Assembly (NCBI GenBank): GCA_022652985.1
Contig: JALCRY010000012.1
Coordinates: 1 to 49,631, forward strand
Source: Eubacteriaceae bacterium
Lineage (GTDB): Bacteria; Bacillota; Clostridia; Peptostreptococcales; Anaerovoracaceae
DNA: 49,631 nt
Reading direction: 5' to 3'
Shown: piece after piece, positions 33,619 to 42,784 of the stretch
How positions within the stretch are numbered: the stretch's first letter is position 1
Layout: every line of letters begins with the position of its first letter
Translations under genes and position numbers: made by a program
Notes under the pieces: generated by a model
Database searches by the model: none
What the model was told of the DNA's origin: nothing
The model's input: only the letters and a program-made list of their open reading frames with translations

Positions 33619-35010
33619 TTAGTTATTAATATAAAAGTAAAACATATAACTGATTGCCAGAAGGTCTGCAGATCCTCCTGGACTGATATTCATCTTTTGA
33701 AATTTCAAATCAAGTTCTTTAGCAAATTCAATTACCTCATCGCTAGAAATATTTTCTACTTCCAGCTTATCAACTATCATCCGCCGAATTCCTTCATTAG
33801 TGTCGAAATTTGATCTGCCAATAATATTGGTATCGTATACTTTCCCCATTAGTTGGAGAAGTGTATATACACCCGCATCATTTATTGACCACCCTTTCCT
33901 TTGTGCAGTCATTAGCGCAGTAAGTCCGTATCTCCTCACAGAATCATATCCGCTGTTAGCCTCTCCTCTCACCCCTTTCAGCGAATATTGTCTGAATTGT
34001 TTTTCTCCGCGTGTCTGCTTTGCTCCATTATCATATGTCAGTTCATGAATAATATCAGCGCCACACATTGTGGAACACATCTTGCAGATATCTTTTAATG
34101 TCGGAGGGGTCCCTGGTTTATACAAAAAACCAGCAGCAGCACAAATAAGTCCCATTGAAAAAATAAGTCCTTTCGAGGTGTTGGCACCGCCGGTTACCTT
34201 TTTCATGTCATTTTCAGCCTCCTTACCCTCAAACCTAATAGAACACATGAACTCCTCAGCAGTTCCATCAAAGTCAAAACCTTTTTTTGCCAACCTATAA
34301 TAATACGGTATCAATGCTCCTGTTGCATCAACAAAAGAGAAGAAATTCATGTCACTGTGTGATCCGTTGTTCATTCTATCTACTAGCCCTGGTTTTGGAG
34401 TGACTGCAACTTCATAAATCATAGATTTAGCCGCTAATGCAGCAATATAAGATGCAAATTGTTCGTTGAAGTAATCAATTATCAAATTTATTGTATACTC
34501 TTGTACCAGTTTAAGATCATGCAACTTTCTTGAAGCGCAAATGCGTGCATCTTCTCCGCATAGAAAACACTTTCGTGGCATCTGTCCCAACTCTGATCTC
34601 GATACAGGCACACCTCCTGAAGTAAAGACATCAATATCAAAAATTCTACCAAGCCTGCTTTTATCCTCGATCTCTATCATCGCAAGTTTAACATCCTGCG
34701 CATTTGAATCTGTCAGCATTACCCCATAAGATCCCATTGAATCAGAATAATCATCATCCTTAATAATTGACATGTCATTACGTTCCAACTGATTAATTAT
34801 CAGCCGACGTTCTTCTTTAAAGGCCGCATCTGCAATAGTAAACCTCTTCACAGGGCCCGCAATATTCAGCCCGAAACATATCTGCGTTTTATGATAAATC
34901 ATGCTTTCAAGAGCATTACGTGAAGCCCTTGCTTCTCTGCATGACAGCACCTCTTCAGGTGTAACTTCCGCACCATCCAAATACAATTCCCAATTGCTTC
35001 TATTATTCAT
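33619..35010 (-). CDS. citXG: CitX-CitG fusion: prosthetic-group synthesis for the lyase acyl carrier protein
   Basis: The start chosen is the ATG at 35010 (MNNRSNWELY), 463 residues; AAAGG lies 10 bases upstream. Residues 1-175 are CitX (apo-citrate lyase phosphoribosyl-dephospho-CoA transferase), with GRIFDIDV (121-128) and RKCFLCGEDA. Residues 190-463 are CitG (triphosphoribosyl-dephospho-CoA synthase), with VTPKPGLVDRMNNGSHSDM and GGANTSKGLIF. CitG makes the 2'-(5''-triphosphoribosyl)-3'-dephospho-CoA precursor and CitX attaches it to Ser14 of CitD. The order CitX-CitG in one chain channels the precursor and is known from other bacteria. It overlaps the citC stop by 8 bases and is the last gene before a terminator. 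Confidence 0.95.
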   Translation of the reverse strand: MNNRSNWELYLDGAEVTPEEVLSCREARASRNALESMIYHKTQICFGLNIAGPVKRFTIADAAFKEERRLIINQLERNDMSIIKDDDYSDSMGSYGVMLTDSNAQDVKLAMIEIEDKSRLGRIFDIDVFTSGGVPVSRSELGQMPRKCFLCGEDARICASRKLHDLKLVQEYTINLIIDYFNEQFASYIAALAAKSMIYEVAVTPKPGLVDRMNNGSHSDMNFFSFVDATGALIPYYYRLAKKGFDFDGTAEEFMCSIRFEGKEAENDMKKVTGGANTSKGLIFSMGLICAAAGFLYKPGTPPTLKDICKMCSTMCGADIIHELTYDNGAKQTRGEKQFRQYSLKGVRGEANSGYDSVRRYGLTALMTAQRKGWSINDAGVYTLLQLMGKVYDTNIIGRSNFDTNEGIRRMIVDKLEVENISSDEVIEFAKELDLKFQKMNISPGGSADLLAISYMFYFYINN

Positions 35011-36049
35011 TGTTATTTTGCCTTTCACTGTATTGCTTACGTATAGATTCCATCATTTCCCTTCCTTCATCTGTTTGAAAATAATGCGAAACTGCCTCCG
35101 GAACCATGCTCCAGGCGATGTCATATTCTCGCCTGGCGATCAATGTTCTTACCGCCGATGCGCTCACTGCATTCCCTCCGATTTTCATTCTGCTGAATTC
35201 TTTGACTTGAATTCCATGTTTATTCAGATATTCAATCATATACTCATTATATTTACATGTAATAATATCATATGGTTCGGTACCGATATAACGTACATTT
35301 ATTCCTAAATCTCGTGCTATTCTGCAACAAAAAATTTTCAAATCCAATTCGCATTGTATATCATCTACGTTTTTTCTTTGTTCTTCACTCAAAAAATAAT
35401 CCGGGAAAGTCATTGACGAAATCATATACGGGCCTCCCGGATTAACTATTACATTATGCATCCCGGTCACAGATTCCCGCACTAACATCAGTCGCGTTTC
35501 CGGATCAATAATGCTTTTTTCTTCTGACAGGACAAAAACATATACCGCTTTGCACTCCTCCGCAGCACATTTTATCAAGTACAAATGGCCAAGTGTCAAT
35601 GGATTACAATTACAAATAACGCATCCGATAATCCCTTCACCGCCATATCGTTCTATGCCGCTTAAGTATTTTCCTACCCCATTGCAGACATTTTCCATCA
35701 GCAATACTGATTCGGTGCGTATCACTTCATGATATCCCATTGACATGAAAATTTCATAGTTGACAGGTTTTGTATACAAAAACAAACGGGATCGCCCGCG
35801 CTTTATTGCTTCGTAAGTAAGCATCGTCACTATTTTATTTGACAGGCCCTCATTCTTATATCGTTCAGAAACACATATACACTCCAAAACATTGTCCCGC
35901 AATGACCCCGTCGCCACGATTTCATCATTATCATTTTCTATCATTACCGTATACTCAATGTTATCATCATACAGCAACAAATACTCATGAAGAAATCCTT
36001 TCACATTCCGTATTTCCATTTCTGTAAGCGGAGAACTTTTTATCATCAT
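35003..36049 (-). CDS. citC: [Citrate (pro-3S)-lyase] ligase
   Basis: This 348-residue protein has the usual CitC layout: an N-terminal GNAT-like domain (1-120, ISERYKNEGLSNKIV-type loop) and a C-terminal nucleotidyltransferase domain with NPLTLGH (149-155), the HxGH-type ATP site, plus SASAVRTLIARR near the end. It acetylates the thiol of the CitD prosthetic group with acetate and ATP, giving active lyase. A citramalate lyase would need the same step. It overlaps citXG by 8 bases and lies 37 bases after the hydratase beta gene. Confidence 0.95.
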   Translation of the reverse strand: MMIKSSPLTEMEIRNVKGFLHEYLLLYDDNIEYTVMIENDNDEIVATGSLRDNVLECICVSERYKNEGLSNKIVTMLTYEAIKRGRSRLFLYTKPVNYEIFMSMGYHEVIRTESVLLMENVCNGVGKYLSGIERYGGEGIIGCVICNCNPLTLGHLYLIKCAAEECKAVYVFVLSEEKSIIDPETRLMLVRESVTGMHNVIVNPGGPYMISSMTFPDYFLSEEQRKNVDDIQCELDLKIFCCRIARDLGINVRYIGTEPYDIITCKYNEYMIEYLNKHGIQVKEFSRMKIGGNAVSASAVRTLIARREYDIAWSMVPEAVSHYFQTDEGREMMESIRKQYSERQNNNE

Positions 36050-36086
36050 TGTACATCACCTTACACGTAATATTATACTACAAATA

Positions 36087-36641
36087 CTACAGGGAAGATA
36101 AATATTCATCCTGTCCTTTTTCATACTGATCAACTCCGTAACAGTCAATTGCCACAATTGCATCCATATGATCAAGCGTCAATCTTCTAATCGCTTCCGT
36201 CCCCAGATCTCCATATGCGATCACTTCACAATTTTTTATTGAATTGGACAGTAAAGCTGCAGCTCCTCCTGTAGCAGCAAAATATACGGCGCAGTTCTTT
36301 TTCATTGATTCGATAACATTCTGCCCTCTTCTTCCCTTGCCTATCATTACTTTTAGGCCTCGGTCAAGAAGCATCGGAGTATATTTATCCATCCTGTAAC
36401 TCGAGGTAGGACCGGCTGACCCTATGATTCTTCCTGGGCGTGCCGGTGTAGGACCCAAATAATAAATCCCCTGGTTTCGGACATCAAACGGCAGTTCTCC
36501 TCCCGTCTCGAGCGTTACATCCATGCGCTTATGAGCAGCATCACGCGCAGTATATATCACTCCGCTTATTGAAACAATGTCACCAGCATTAAGTCCCTTG
36601 ATTTGTTCATCTGAAATTGGTAATATTATTTGTTTTTTCAT
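36087..36641 (-). CDS. Fe-S hydro-lyase beta subunit (fumarase/tartrate dehydratase/mesaconase type)
   Basis: The start chosen is the ATG at 36641 (MKKQIILPIS), right after GAGGG, giving 184 residues; the open frame extends upstream into the alpha gene without a ribosome site. Landmarks are VSISGVIYTARDAAHKRM, GIYYLGPTPARPG, GSAGPTSSYRMD and KVMIGKGRRGQ, all typical of the class I beta subunit (TtdB/FumA C-terminal part). It forms the active site with the alpha subunit. Substrate could be fumarate/malate, tartrate or mesaconate/citramalate. Sitting between citF and citC, hydration of mesaconate to citramalate is attractive, but citrate fermentation through fumarate is equally consistent. Confidence 0.92.
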   Translation of the reverse strand: MKKQIILPISDEQIKGLNAGDIVSISGVIYTARDAAHKRMDVTLETGGELPFDVRNQGIYYLGPTPARPGRIIGSAGPTSSYRMDKYTPMLLDRGLKVMIGKGRRGQNVIESMKKNCAVYFAATGGAAALLSNSIKNCEVIAYGDLGTEAIRRLTLDHMDAIVAIDCYGVDQYEKGQDEYLSSL

Positions 36642-36648
36642 AATTCCC

Positions 36649-37491
36649 TCACAAAATAACAGCAGCATGCCGCGAAACATGACAGCACAAATTGACTGCA
36701 ACAGGCACAGATGCAATATGAGTAGCATACTGCTCAATATTAACAGCAAGAGCAGTCGTTCTCCCCCCGAAGCCTCCTGGACCTATGCCAGTTCGATTGA
36801 TCATTTGCAGTATTTCATTTTCGAGCTTTTCGTACCTGATATCACTATTTCGTATAGAAATATCACGTATTGTTGCCTGTTTGGCCATTACAGCCGCTTT
36901 ATCCATCGTTCCCCCGATACCCACTCCCACAATAACGGGAGGGCATGTATTCGGTCCTGCCTGTTTCACAGTTTCAACAATATATTCTTTAATGTCATCA
37001 ATAGTATCAGCGGGTAAAAACATTCGAACATTGCTGCAGTTTTCGCTTCCGAATCCCTTGGCAGCAACGGTAATTTTCAATTGGTCTCCCGGTATTAATC
37101 TAGTGTAAATAATTCCTGGAGTATTATCTTCAGTATTTGATCTATCAAAGATTGGATCTTTCACTACTGATTTTCTCAGATAATATTCAGTATATGCTTT
37201 CCTTATTCCTTCTTGAACCGCATTTTCAAAATCACCTTTAATATATACTTCCTGCCCGACTTCCGCAAATACTATAGCCATTCCGCAGTCCTGGCACAAT
37301 GGCAACCGGTCTTTCCGTGCCAATTCATAATTATCCGCTATCTGTTTTAAAATTGCTTTTGGAGTATCGCCTGATTCAATCATAATATTATTACATATCT
37401 TTTCCTCAATGGAGGCGGGAATGTCAACATTAGCACGTTTAAAAGCATTGCTGACAGCATACGTTATTTCTTCACCTGTAATATTTTTCAT
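36649..37491 (-). CDS. Fe-S hydro-lyase alpha subunit (fumarase/tartrate dehydratase/mesaconase type)
   Basis: This 280-residue protein is the class I alpha subunit. Three conserved cysteines can hold the [4Fe-4S] cluster: Cys66 in LPLCQDCGM, Cys183 in GPNTCPPV and Cys269 or Cys270 in NLCCHVSRH; the spacing of about 117 and 86 matches TtdA. GVGIGGTMDKAAVMAK and GIGPGGFGGRTTAL are also diagnostic. With the beta subunit it adds or removes water from a C4/C5 dicarboxylate. It starts 9 bases after the citF stop. The cluster is oxygen-sensitive, in keeping with an anaerobe. Confidence 0.93.
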   Translation of the reverse strand: MKNITGEEITYAVSNAFKRANVDIPASIEEKICNNIMIESGDTPKAILKQIADNYELARKDRLPLCQDCGMAIVFAEVGQEVYIKGDFENAVQEGIRKAYTEYYLRKSVVKDPIFDRSNTEDNTPGIIYTRLIPGDQLKITVAAKGFGSENCSNVRMFLPADTIDDIKEYIVETVKQAGPNTCPPVIVGVGIGGTMDKAAVMAKQATIRDISIRNSDIRYEKLENEILQMINRTGIGPGGFGGRTTALAVNIEQYATHIASVPVAVNLCCHVSRHAAVIL

Positions 37492-37500
37492 GTATGCTCC

Positions 37501-39039
37501 TTATTCTACACAGTTAATAACATCCAGCAAAGTACCGTCTCTATATTCAACAACAGCCGCAATTTTATCAGTTGTTTTTAGAGGCTCTGGTATTCCGCAT
37601 GTCTTATTCGCAATATCTTTCAATTCTGCAATAGTTTTTAAAGGCAAATCAGTTTTCCTCAGGCATTGAATAATATCATCACGCCTAGGATTTACTGCAA
37701 TACCGCATTCCGTGACAAGAACATCTACTGTTTCTCCCGGCGTATTGATTGTTGTAACCTCATTTACTACAGTAGGGAATCTGCCTCTGAATAAATTGGC
37801 TACAACAATACACATTTTACTTCCCGCGGCCGCATCTGCATGTCCGCCCGAACCACCTATAATAGTCCCGTCGCTTCCGGTAGTAACATTAACATTAAAA
37901 TCAAGATCTATTTCTGTAGCTCCAAGAACAGCGATATCGAGCAAATTTACAACGCTGCCTTTCGTATGCATATTGCTATATGTACTGCATGAAATTTCTC
38001 TGTGCCTCCTGTTTGTTTTAAGCGATTCAATCGCATCCAAATCAAAGCATTGCGTATCCAAAAGCACGTCGAAGCATCCATCACGAAGCATATCTACCAT
38101 TGGTTTAGTTATTCCGCCAAGTCCAAAACTGCCCTTTACCTCTTTGTCTAGCATATATCTATGTGTATATTCCGCTGTTGCTAGCGATACACCGCCCGCG
38201 CCTGTTTGAAATGAGAATCCATCTTTAAAATATTCGCTGTTTTTTATAACCTCTGCAGTTAGTTTTGCAATTTTCCTCCCGATTGGATCTCTTGTCATTT
38301 TCGTTGTACCAGATACAATCCCTTCCTGGTTCCCTATCTTATCAACAACTACGACATAGTCGATCAGTGTTTGATCTATAGAAACATAAGTCAGCGGATA
38401 TGGCATTAAATTATCCGTTATCGCTATAGAGCAATCGGCATATCTTGCATCGGAATATGCATATCCAAAACTACCGAATGCCGACGGCCCATCAACAGCA
38501 TTTAAATTACCGTATTCATCAGCAGCAGGCGCTGCAATAAAGGCCACATCAACGTGTAAGTCTCCAGATTCAACAGCTCTATCTCTGCCACCATGAGTAC
38601 GCATGATCACAGGGCTATCAAGCAGTCCGCAACTGATTCTTTGCGCAATACCGCCGGACATATAATTTGCTTGAATATTTTTGACAACGCCGCTTCGAAT
38701 ATAATCTTCAAGGAACGTATGGCAATCAAATAATGCTGTTGCCGCAATCGTTAAATCGCCTATTCCTTTTTTTTCAATCGCACGCAAAACCTTCTTCATT
38801 GTCTCATCGCCATTGCGCAAATGATGATGAAATGAAATCGTCATACCGCTTTTCAAGCCGGATAATTGTATTGCTTCATCCAATGAATTTAACAGTTTTT
38901 TTTCTTTTGGCAAAACAGTCCGGCTGTTTACAATAACGCGTTTTTCACAGCCGCGATATTCAAATGCGCCGTTATACACTCCATGTTTTCCATAACCAAG
39001 CGCCGCATCCGGTATATTCCTGTTGAGTGCATTTATCAT
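37501..39039 (-). CDS. citF: Citrate (or citramalate) lyase alpha subunit, CoA/ACP-transferase
   Basis: This 512-residue protein has the full CitF length and motifs: the N-terminal ALGYGKHGVYNGAF, FHHHLRNGD, PAADEYGNLN, FGSFGYAYSDARYAD and TGSDGTIIGGSGGHADAAAGSKM near the C-terminus. The alpha subunit exchanges the acetyl group on the carrier protein for the substrate acid, forming citryl- or citramalyl-ACP. It overlaps citE by 4 bases. Citrate and citramalate lyase alpha subunits are paralogous and cannot be told apart by eye. Confidence 0.95.
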   Translation of the reverse strand: MINALNRNIPDAALGYGKHGVYNGAFEYRGCEKRVIVNSRTVLPKEKKLLNSLDEAIQLSGLKSGMTISFHHHLRNGDETMKKVLRAIEKKGIGDLTIAATALFDCHTFLEDYIRSGVVKNIQANYMSGGIAQRISCGLLDSPVIMRTHGGRDRAVESGDLHVDVAFIAAPAADEYGNLNAVDGPSAFGSFGYAYSDARYADCSIAITDNLMPYPLTYVSIDQTLIDYVVVVDKIGNQEGIVSGTTKMTRDPIGRKIAKLTAEVIKNSEYFKDGFSFQTGAGGVSLATAEYTHRYMLDKEVKGSFGLGGITKPMVDMLRDGCFDVLLDTQCFDLDAIESLKTNRRHREISCSTYSNMHTKGSVVNLLDIAVLGATEIDLDFNVNVTTGSDGTIIGGSGGHADAAAGSKMCIVVANLFRGRFPTVVNEVTTINTPGETVDVLVTECGIAVNPRRDDIIQCLRKTDLPLKTIAELKDIANKTCGIPEPLKTTDKIAAVVEYRDGTLLDVINCVE

Positions 39040-39875
39040 AATACATTCCTTTCTATTCCTGCACGCTGAATGGTTTTTTCAGCTCTTTTTATAACAGGTA
39101 GATCTATCATCTTCCCATCAAGTGAAAAAGCTCCTAAACCAACATTTTCCGGCATACCTGCAGCATCCAGAATCTTTTGCGCCCATTTAATCTCTTTATC
39201 CTCCGGGCGGAATACTTTTTGGATACCTTTTACCTGCAGAGGATTAATTGACAGTTTACCCGTATATCCGATTCCTTTTGCGAACTTCGCATCCTGCATC
39301 AATCCATCTTCGTCCTGAACATCAGAAAATGGAGTATCTAATGACTCAAGATCATAGGCCCTTGCAACATTCGCTATTTTGGTCCTGGCAAAAAGAATTT
39401 CGTCGCCTTTACGCGTTCTTTCCACTCCAAGATCGAGACTGTAATCTTCGCCACCCATAAGTAATCCCCTAACACGTTTAGATGCCCGGCATATTTCAGA
39501 TAGCTCTTCTAACGAATCTGCGCTTTCTATTAAAGCTTCAATATCTACATCTGCATTCATGTCATCTAATAATGCTGATATTTGCTTTATCTGTTCAGCG
39601 CGAGCCTTTGGAACAACAACATTATGTGCGATTCCTAACCTAAAAAGCTCCAAATCTTCCATCCAATAATCATCATTTGCATTGATTCTGATTGCTATAT
39701 TTCTGCCGTTGAACAGCGGCAATGCGTTGCGCAGTAATATTCGTGCACTGTCTTTTTCACTAATATGGACAGCATCTTCGAGATCAAATATCAACGAATC
39801 CGCTTCAACAGAAAAACTTGCATTAATCATTCGCGGAGATGAGGCGGGTATAAATAAACTGCAAATACCTAACAT
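39036..39875 (-). CDS. citE: Citrate (or citramalate) lyase beta subunit, acyl-ACP lyase
   Basis: This 279-residue protein is a CitE TIM barrel: SLFIPASSPRMINAS at the N-terminus, DLEDAV (31-36), IAIRIN, VVVPKA, ALIESADSLEEL, GGEDYSLDLG and LSINPLQV. The acidic and Arg residues bind Mg2+ and substrate. The subunit cleaves citryl-ACP to acetyl-ACP and oxaloacetate, or citramalyl-ACP to acetyl-ACP and pyruvate. It overlaps citD by one base and citF by four. Confidence 0.95.
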   Translation of the reverse strand: MLGICSLFIPASSPRMINASFSVEADSLIFDLEDAVHISEKDSARILLRNALPLFNGRNIAIRINANDDYWMEDLELFRLGIAHNVVVPKARAEQIKQISALLDDMNADVDIEALIESADSLEELSEICRASKRVRGLLMGGEDYSLDLGVERTRKGDEILFARTKIANVARAYDLESLDTPFSDVQDEDGLMQDAKFAKGIGYTGKLSINPLQVKGIQKVFRPEDKEIKWAQKILDAAGMPENVGLGAFSLDGKMIDLPVIKRAEKTIQRAGIERNVL

Positions 39876-40135
39876 CAGCGAACACCCCTTTCAACTGCTG
39901 CAGTGATTCTAGCTACGATACAATAATCCAGTGCACCTTTATCTTCAATTTCCACCTTACCTGTTACAAGACCCAGGTCATCCAATGTATTATTTATCAA
40001 ATGATTCAAATGCTTGCCGAATCGTACCGCAGAAACACTATTGAGTATTATCACTCTTTTATCATCAGGATAAACCGTTACCAAACAATCGCATGACTCC
40101 AACGTCCCTGCAATAGTACGTTTTGTAATATTCAT
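39875..40135 (-). CDS. citD: Citrate (or citramalate) lyase gamma subunit, acyl carrier protein
   Basis: This 86-residue protein is a typical CitD. The prosthetic-group site is Ser14 in AGTLESCDCLV, where the phosphoribosyl-dephospho-CoA arm is attached by CitX. The strand pattern DKRVIILNSVSAVRFGKHLNHLI follows. It lies 21 bases downstream of the alcohol dehydrogenase stop, and AGGAGGGCGGAT precedes the ATG. Confidence 0.94.
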   Translation of the reverse strand: MNITKRTIAGTLESCDCLVTVYPDDKRVIILNSVSAVRFGKHLNHLINNTLDDLGLVTGKVEIEDKGALDYCIVARITAAVERGVR

Positions 40136-40156
40136 ATCCGCCCTCCTGCTTATATC

Positions 40157-41320
40157 TTATTTGCCTAATGCGTCTCTGTATATCGCTGCGCATGTTTCTT
40201 CCGTTAGTCTTCTTGGATTAAAATTGAGGAGACGTGTCTGATTCTTCATTGTCTTTTTTGCGAAATCTTCAATGTCATCTTCCGTCATTCCCAATTCAGA
40301 TACTCCTTTTATGTCAATATCATCTACCATTTGTTGAACTGCCGTTACTGCTTTGTAAGCAGCATCTCTGTCATTTAAGCCGCTGACGTTTTCTCCCATA
40401 AGCACGGCGATTTCTTTAAACAGCGAAAGATTCCCCAGCGCATTATATCTCATTACCGCCGGCAGCAAAGCTGCGTTTGCAGCTCCATGGGGTGCATGAT
40501 ATTTTCCTTCCAGTGCATATGCCATAGCATGACACGCGCCAAGCGATGCAACTGCCATCGCCCATCCGGCATATGTCGAGCCAAGCATCATATTATATCT
40601 AGCTTCAATATCATTCCCATTAGCAACAGCTTTCCTCAGATTAGACGATATAAGCTTTATGGCTTCCCGATGAAAAGTCCTAGTTAAAATATTTGCATTA
40701 TTAGAAACATAGCCTTCTATACAATGTGTGTACGCATCCATGCCAACCGCTGCTGTCAGTGCCGGAGGACACGATACTGTCATCTCAGGATCGCAAATTG
40801 CAATATCTGCCATAAGGAACCGTGAGCAGATTCCACCTTTTACCCCTGTTTCAGCATTTCTCAATATGCACGCATTTGAGACTTCAGATCCCGTACCAGC
40901 CGTAGTCGGAATCATTATCAACGGACATACTGGATTCGGGACTTTATCAATGCCGAAATATTGTTCCACCGGCATATCATTTGAATTCAATACAGCTATA
41001 GCTTTCCCCGTATCAAGTGAGCTGCCTCCGCCAAATCCTATTATTCCCTCAAATCCATTTTCTTTCATAAGGTCAGAAGCATTTGCAACCTGTTCAATAC
41101 TCGGGCTTGCTTCAAAATCGCTGTATACGGAATATTCGATTCCTTCATCATCCAATACATCAGTAACTTTTGTCACGTTACCGCTGCTCACCATAAAAGG
41201 ATCGCTAACTACAAGTACCTTTTTAACGCTTAGATCTCTGCAGGCCTGACCTACTTGTTTTACAGCGCCAATTCCAAAACGTACATCTGTCGCTGAAAGA
41301 AAATTGAAAATATTATTCAT
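40157..41320 (-). CDS. Iron-containing alcohol dehydrogenase
   Basis: This 387-residue protein is a group III alcohol dehydrogenase: FGIGAVKQVG, the nucleotide loop GGGSSLD (97-103), PTTAGTGSEVS, and the metal-binding residues in VGMDAYTHCIEGYVS and GACHAMAYALEGKYHAPHGAANA. Relatives include lactaldehyde reductase (FucO), 1,3-propanediol and 4-hydroxybutyrate dehydrogenases. It is the first gene of the cit operon, after GAGGAGGTAAATATC. It may oxidise an alcohol substrate with the aldehyde dehydrogenase, or reduce an aldehyde to discharge NADH. The exact reaction is unknown. Confidence 0.93.
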   Translation of the reverse strand: MNNIFNFLSATDVRFGIGAVKQVGQACRDLSVKKVLVVSDPFMVSSGNVTKVTDVLDDEGIEYSVYSDFEASPSIEQVANASDLMKENGFEGIIGFGGGSSLDTGKAIAVLNSNDMPVEQYFGIDKVPNPVCPLIMIPTTAGTGSEVSNACILRNAETGVKGGICSRFLMADIAICDPEMTVSCPPALTAAVGMDAYTHCIEGYVSNNANILTRTFHREAIKLISSNLRKAVANGNDIEARYNMMLGSTYAGWAMAVASLGACHAMAYALEGKYHAPHGAANAALLPAVMRYNALGNLSLFKEIAVLMGENVSGLNDRDAAYKAVTAVQQMVDDIDIKGVSELGMTEDDIEDFAKKTMKNQTRLLNFNPRRLTEETCAAIYRDALGK

Positions 41321-41428
41321 GATATTTACCTCCTCATAATACTCAATTACTAGTAATAATTAATTTATAGATTTACTTTGAAAACAATAATTTCATATGT
41401 TTATTTGGTTTCAGGACTATTTGACTTC

Positions 41429-41457
41429 ATTATAAAGAGAACGCTGTATATGTCTAA
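41429..41457 (-). promoter_or_regulatory. Promoter of the alcohol dehydrogenase-cit operon
   Basis: On the minus strand a weak TTAGAC (41452-41457), 17 bases and a perfect TATAAT (41429-41434). The weak -35 fits a promoter that needs an activator such as the divergent LysR. Confidence 0.6.
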
Positions 41458-41689
41458 TCAAAATAAATTATTGATTTTCTAACGATTTTATAAAAAGGCG
41501 GCTGGAAATATTTAGTATTATTACAACTTTTGACAGATAATAAGCAATCGATTTCACACCTCTCAACTGTATTAAAAACATCCTATCCGTCCCATTAATA
41601 CAACTTTTCATGTGTTACTGTTTACATTATGATGTAAATTATCTGCCATAATTTTAATTTGCATTGCTTATGAAACATATAAATAATAT

Positions 41690-41743
41690 TTATCGATTAT
41701 CGAAAAATAAGACAAAAAAATCGATTTTTAATGTCGTTTTGTC
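41690..41743. promoter_or_regulatory. LysR-box candidate and AT-rich palindromes upstream of LysR
   Basis: TATCGATTATCGA at 41691-41703 fits the T-N11-A LysR pattern. AAAAATCGATTTTT (41716-41729) is a perfect 14-base palindrome, enclosed by GACAAAA (41711) and TTTTGTC (41737-41743). ATCGAT also occurs at 41548-41553. The 530-bp space 41321-41857 has no other gene. Confidence 0.5.
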
Positions 41744-41794
41744 GGTTTTATGCTTGGTTCTATATATATTTATTATGGTTTTTGCATATTCTTA

Positions 41795-41823
41795 TTGTAT
41801 CCCGTAGATATTCTTGATATTAT
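41795..41823 (+). promoter_or_regulatory. Promoter of the LysR gene
   Basis: TTGTAT (41795-41800), 17 bases and TATTAT (41818-41823), 35 bases before the start codon. Confidence 0.55.
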
Positions 41824-41857
41824 TAAATTAAACTAACACAGAAATTCGGTGAGTACC

Positions 41858-42784
41858 ATGATTACATATTCAACATTACAATATTTTAAAGTTGTCGCCG
41901 AAACACAAAGTTTCACTAAAGCGGCTAAAATATTACATATAAGCCAGCCAGCCCTGAGTCATACCATAAAAACACTCCAGGCCGACATCGGGTGTCCGTT
42001 ATTCAATTACAAAGGCCGGGGAGTAACCCTAAACACATATGGGAAAATATACCTTGAATATGTGACCGATGCATTGAAATCCCTCGAAGAAGGCGAAGAA
42101 CGTATTCATTCGTTGATTTCGCCGGATTCCGGTACCATACGTATCGCTTGCCTCTACTCTCTCGGCGTCAACCTTGTTCCTTTTGTAATACGAGATTTCA
42201 AACAAGAATATCCAAATGTCACTATTGAAATAATGCAGCAACCAAGCAGGATACAACTTGAAATGCTTTCACATGACGAAATCGATCTATGCTTCTGTAC
42301 CGACTTTAATACATATGATTATAGTGAAGATGAAAAAATAGAAAAAGCTACTGTTCTGATTGAAGATCTTTATGTACTCGTTAATAAGTCTCATAGATTT
42401 GCGAAATTAAATGAAATTAATATCAAGGACCTTGATAATGAAGACTTTATTTCTTTCAGCAGTCTTACTTTTTTCAAACGCCCTGTAATGCAATTATTCG
42501 AAAAATTTGATATACATCCAAATATAGTATATGAGTGTAACGAAGACAGCGGCGTTGCCGGACTTGTTGCTGCCGGACTAGGCGTTGCAATCATTCCACC
42601 TGTGGTTGGCGTAGATTTCGAGAAATGTGTTCCATTGAGAATCTCATATCCAATATGTCAGAGAACGCTTTGCATGGCCTGGAAGAAGGATATTTATTCA
42701 CAGCCTGCTGTGAAAAATTTCCGCGATTTCACTATCAAATGGCTCCCTAGCAACAAAAAGTTCAACTCACCGTTCTACCCATAA
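41858..42784 (+). CDS. LysR-family regulator of the lyase operon
   Basis: The start chosen is the ATG at 41858 (MITYSTLQYF) after GGTGAG; a GTG at 41849 is in frame. It gives 308 residues. The winged helix (TQSFTKAAKILHISQPALSHTIKTLQ) is at about 15-40, and the effector domain at 90-300 (GTIRIACLYSLGVNLVPFVIRDFKQEYP). The end, FPAV-type SPFYP, is short. It belongs to the CynR/GltC-like branch. Divergent orientation to the alcohol dehydrogenase-cit operon suggests it activates that operon in response to the substrate acid, and the shared ATCGAT box suggests it also controls the aldehyde dehydrogenase-MFS unit. Confidence 0.92.
   Translation: MITYSTLQYFKVVAETQSFTKAAKILHISQPALSHTIKTLQADIGCPLFNYKGRGVTLNTYGKIYLEYVTDALKSLEEGEERIHSLISPDSGTIRIACLYSLGVNLVPFVIRDFKQEYPNVTIEIMQQPSRIQLEMLSHDEIDLCFCTDFNTYDYSEDEKIEKATVLIEDLYVLVNKSHRFAKLNEINIKDLDNEDFISFSSLTFFKRPVMQLFEKFDIHPNIVYECNEDSGVAGLVAAGLGVAIIPPVVGVDFEKCVPLRISYPICQRTLCMAWKKDIYSQPAVKNFRDFTIKWLPSNKKFNSPFYP

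Noticed and set aside
30255-42784. Mobile-element boundaries for the cit island
   Set aside because: No transposase, integrase, terminal repeats or tRNA gene was seen; only base composition suggests transfer.
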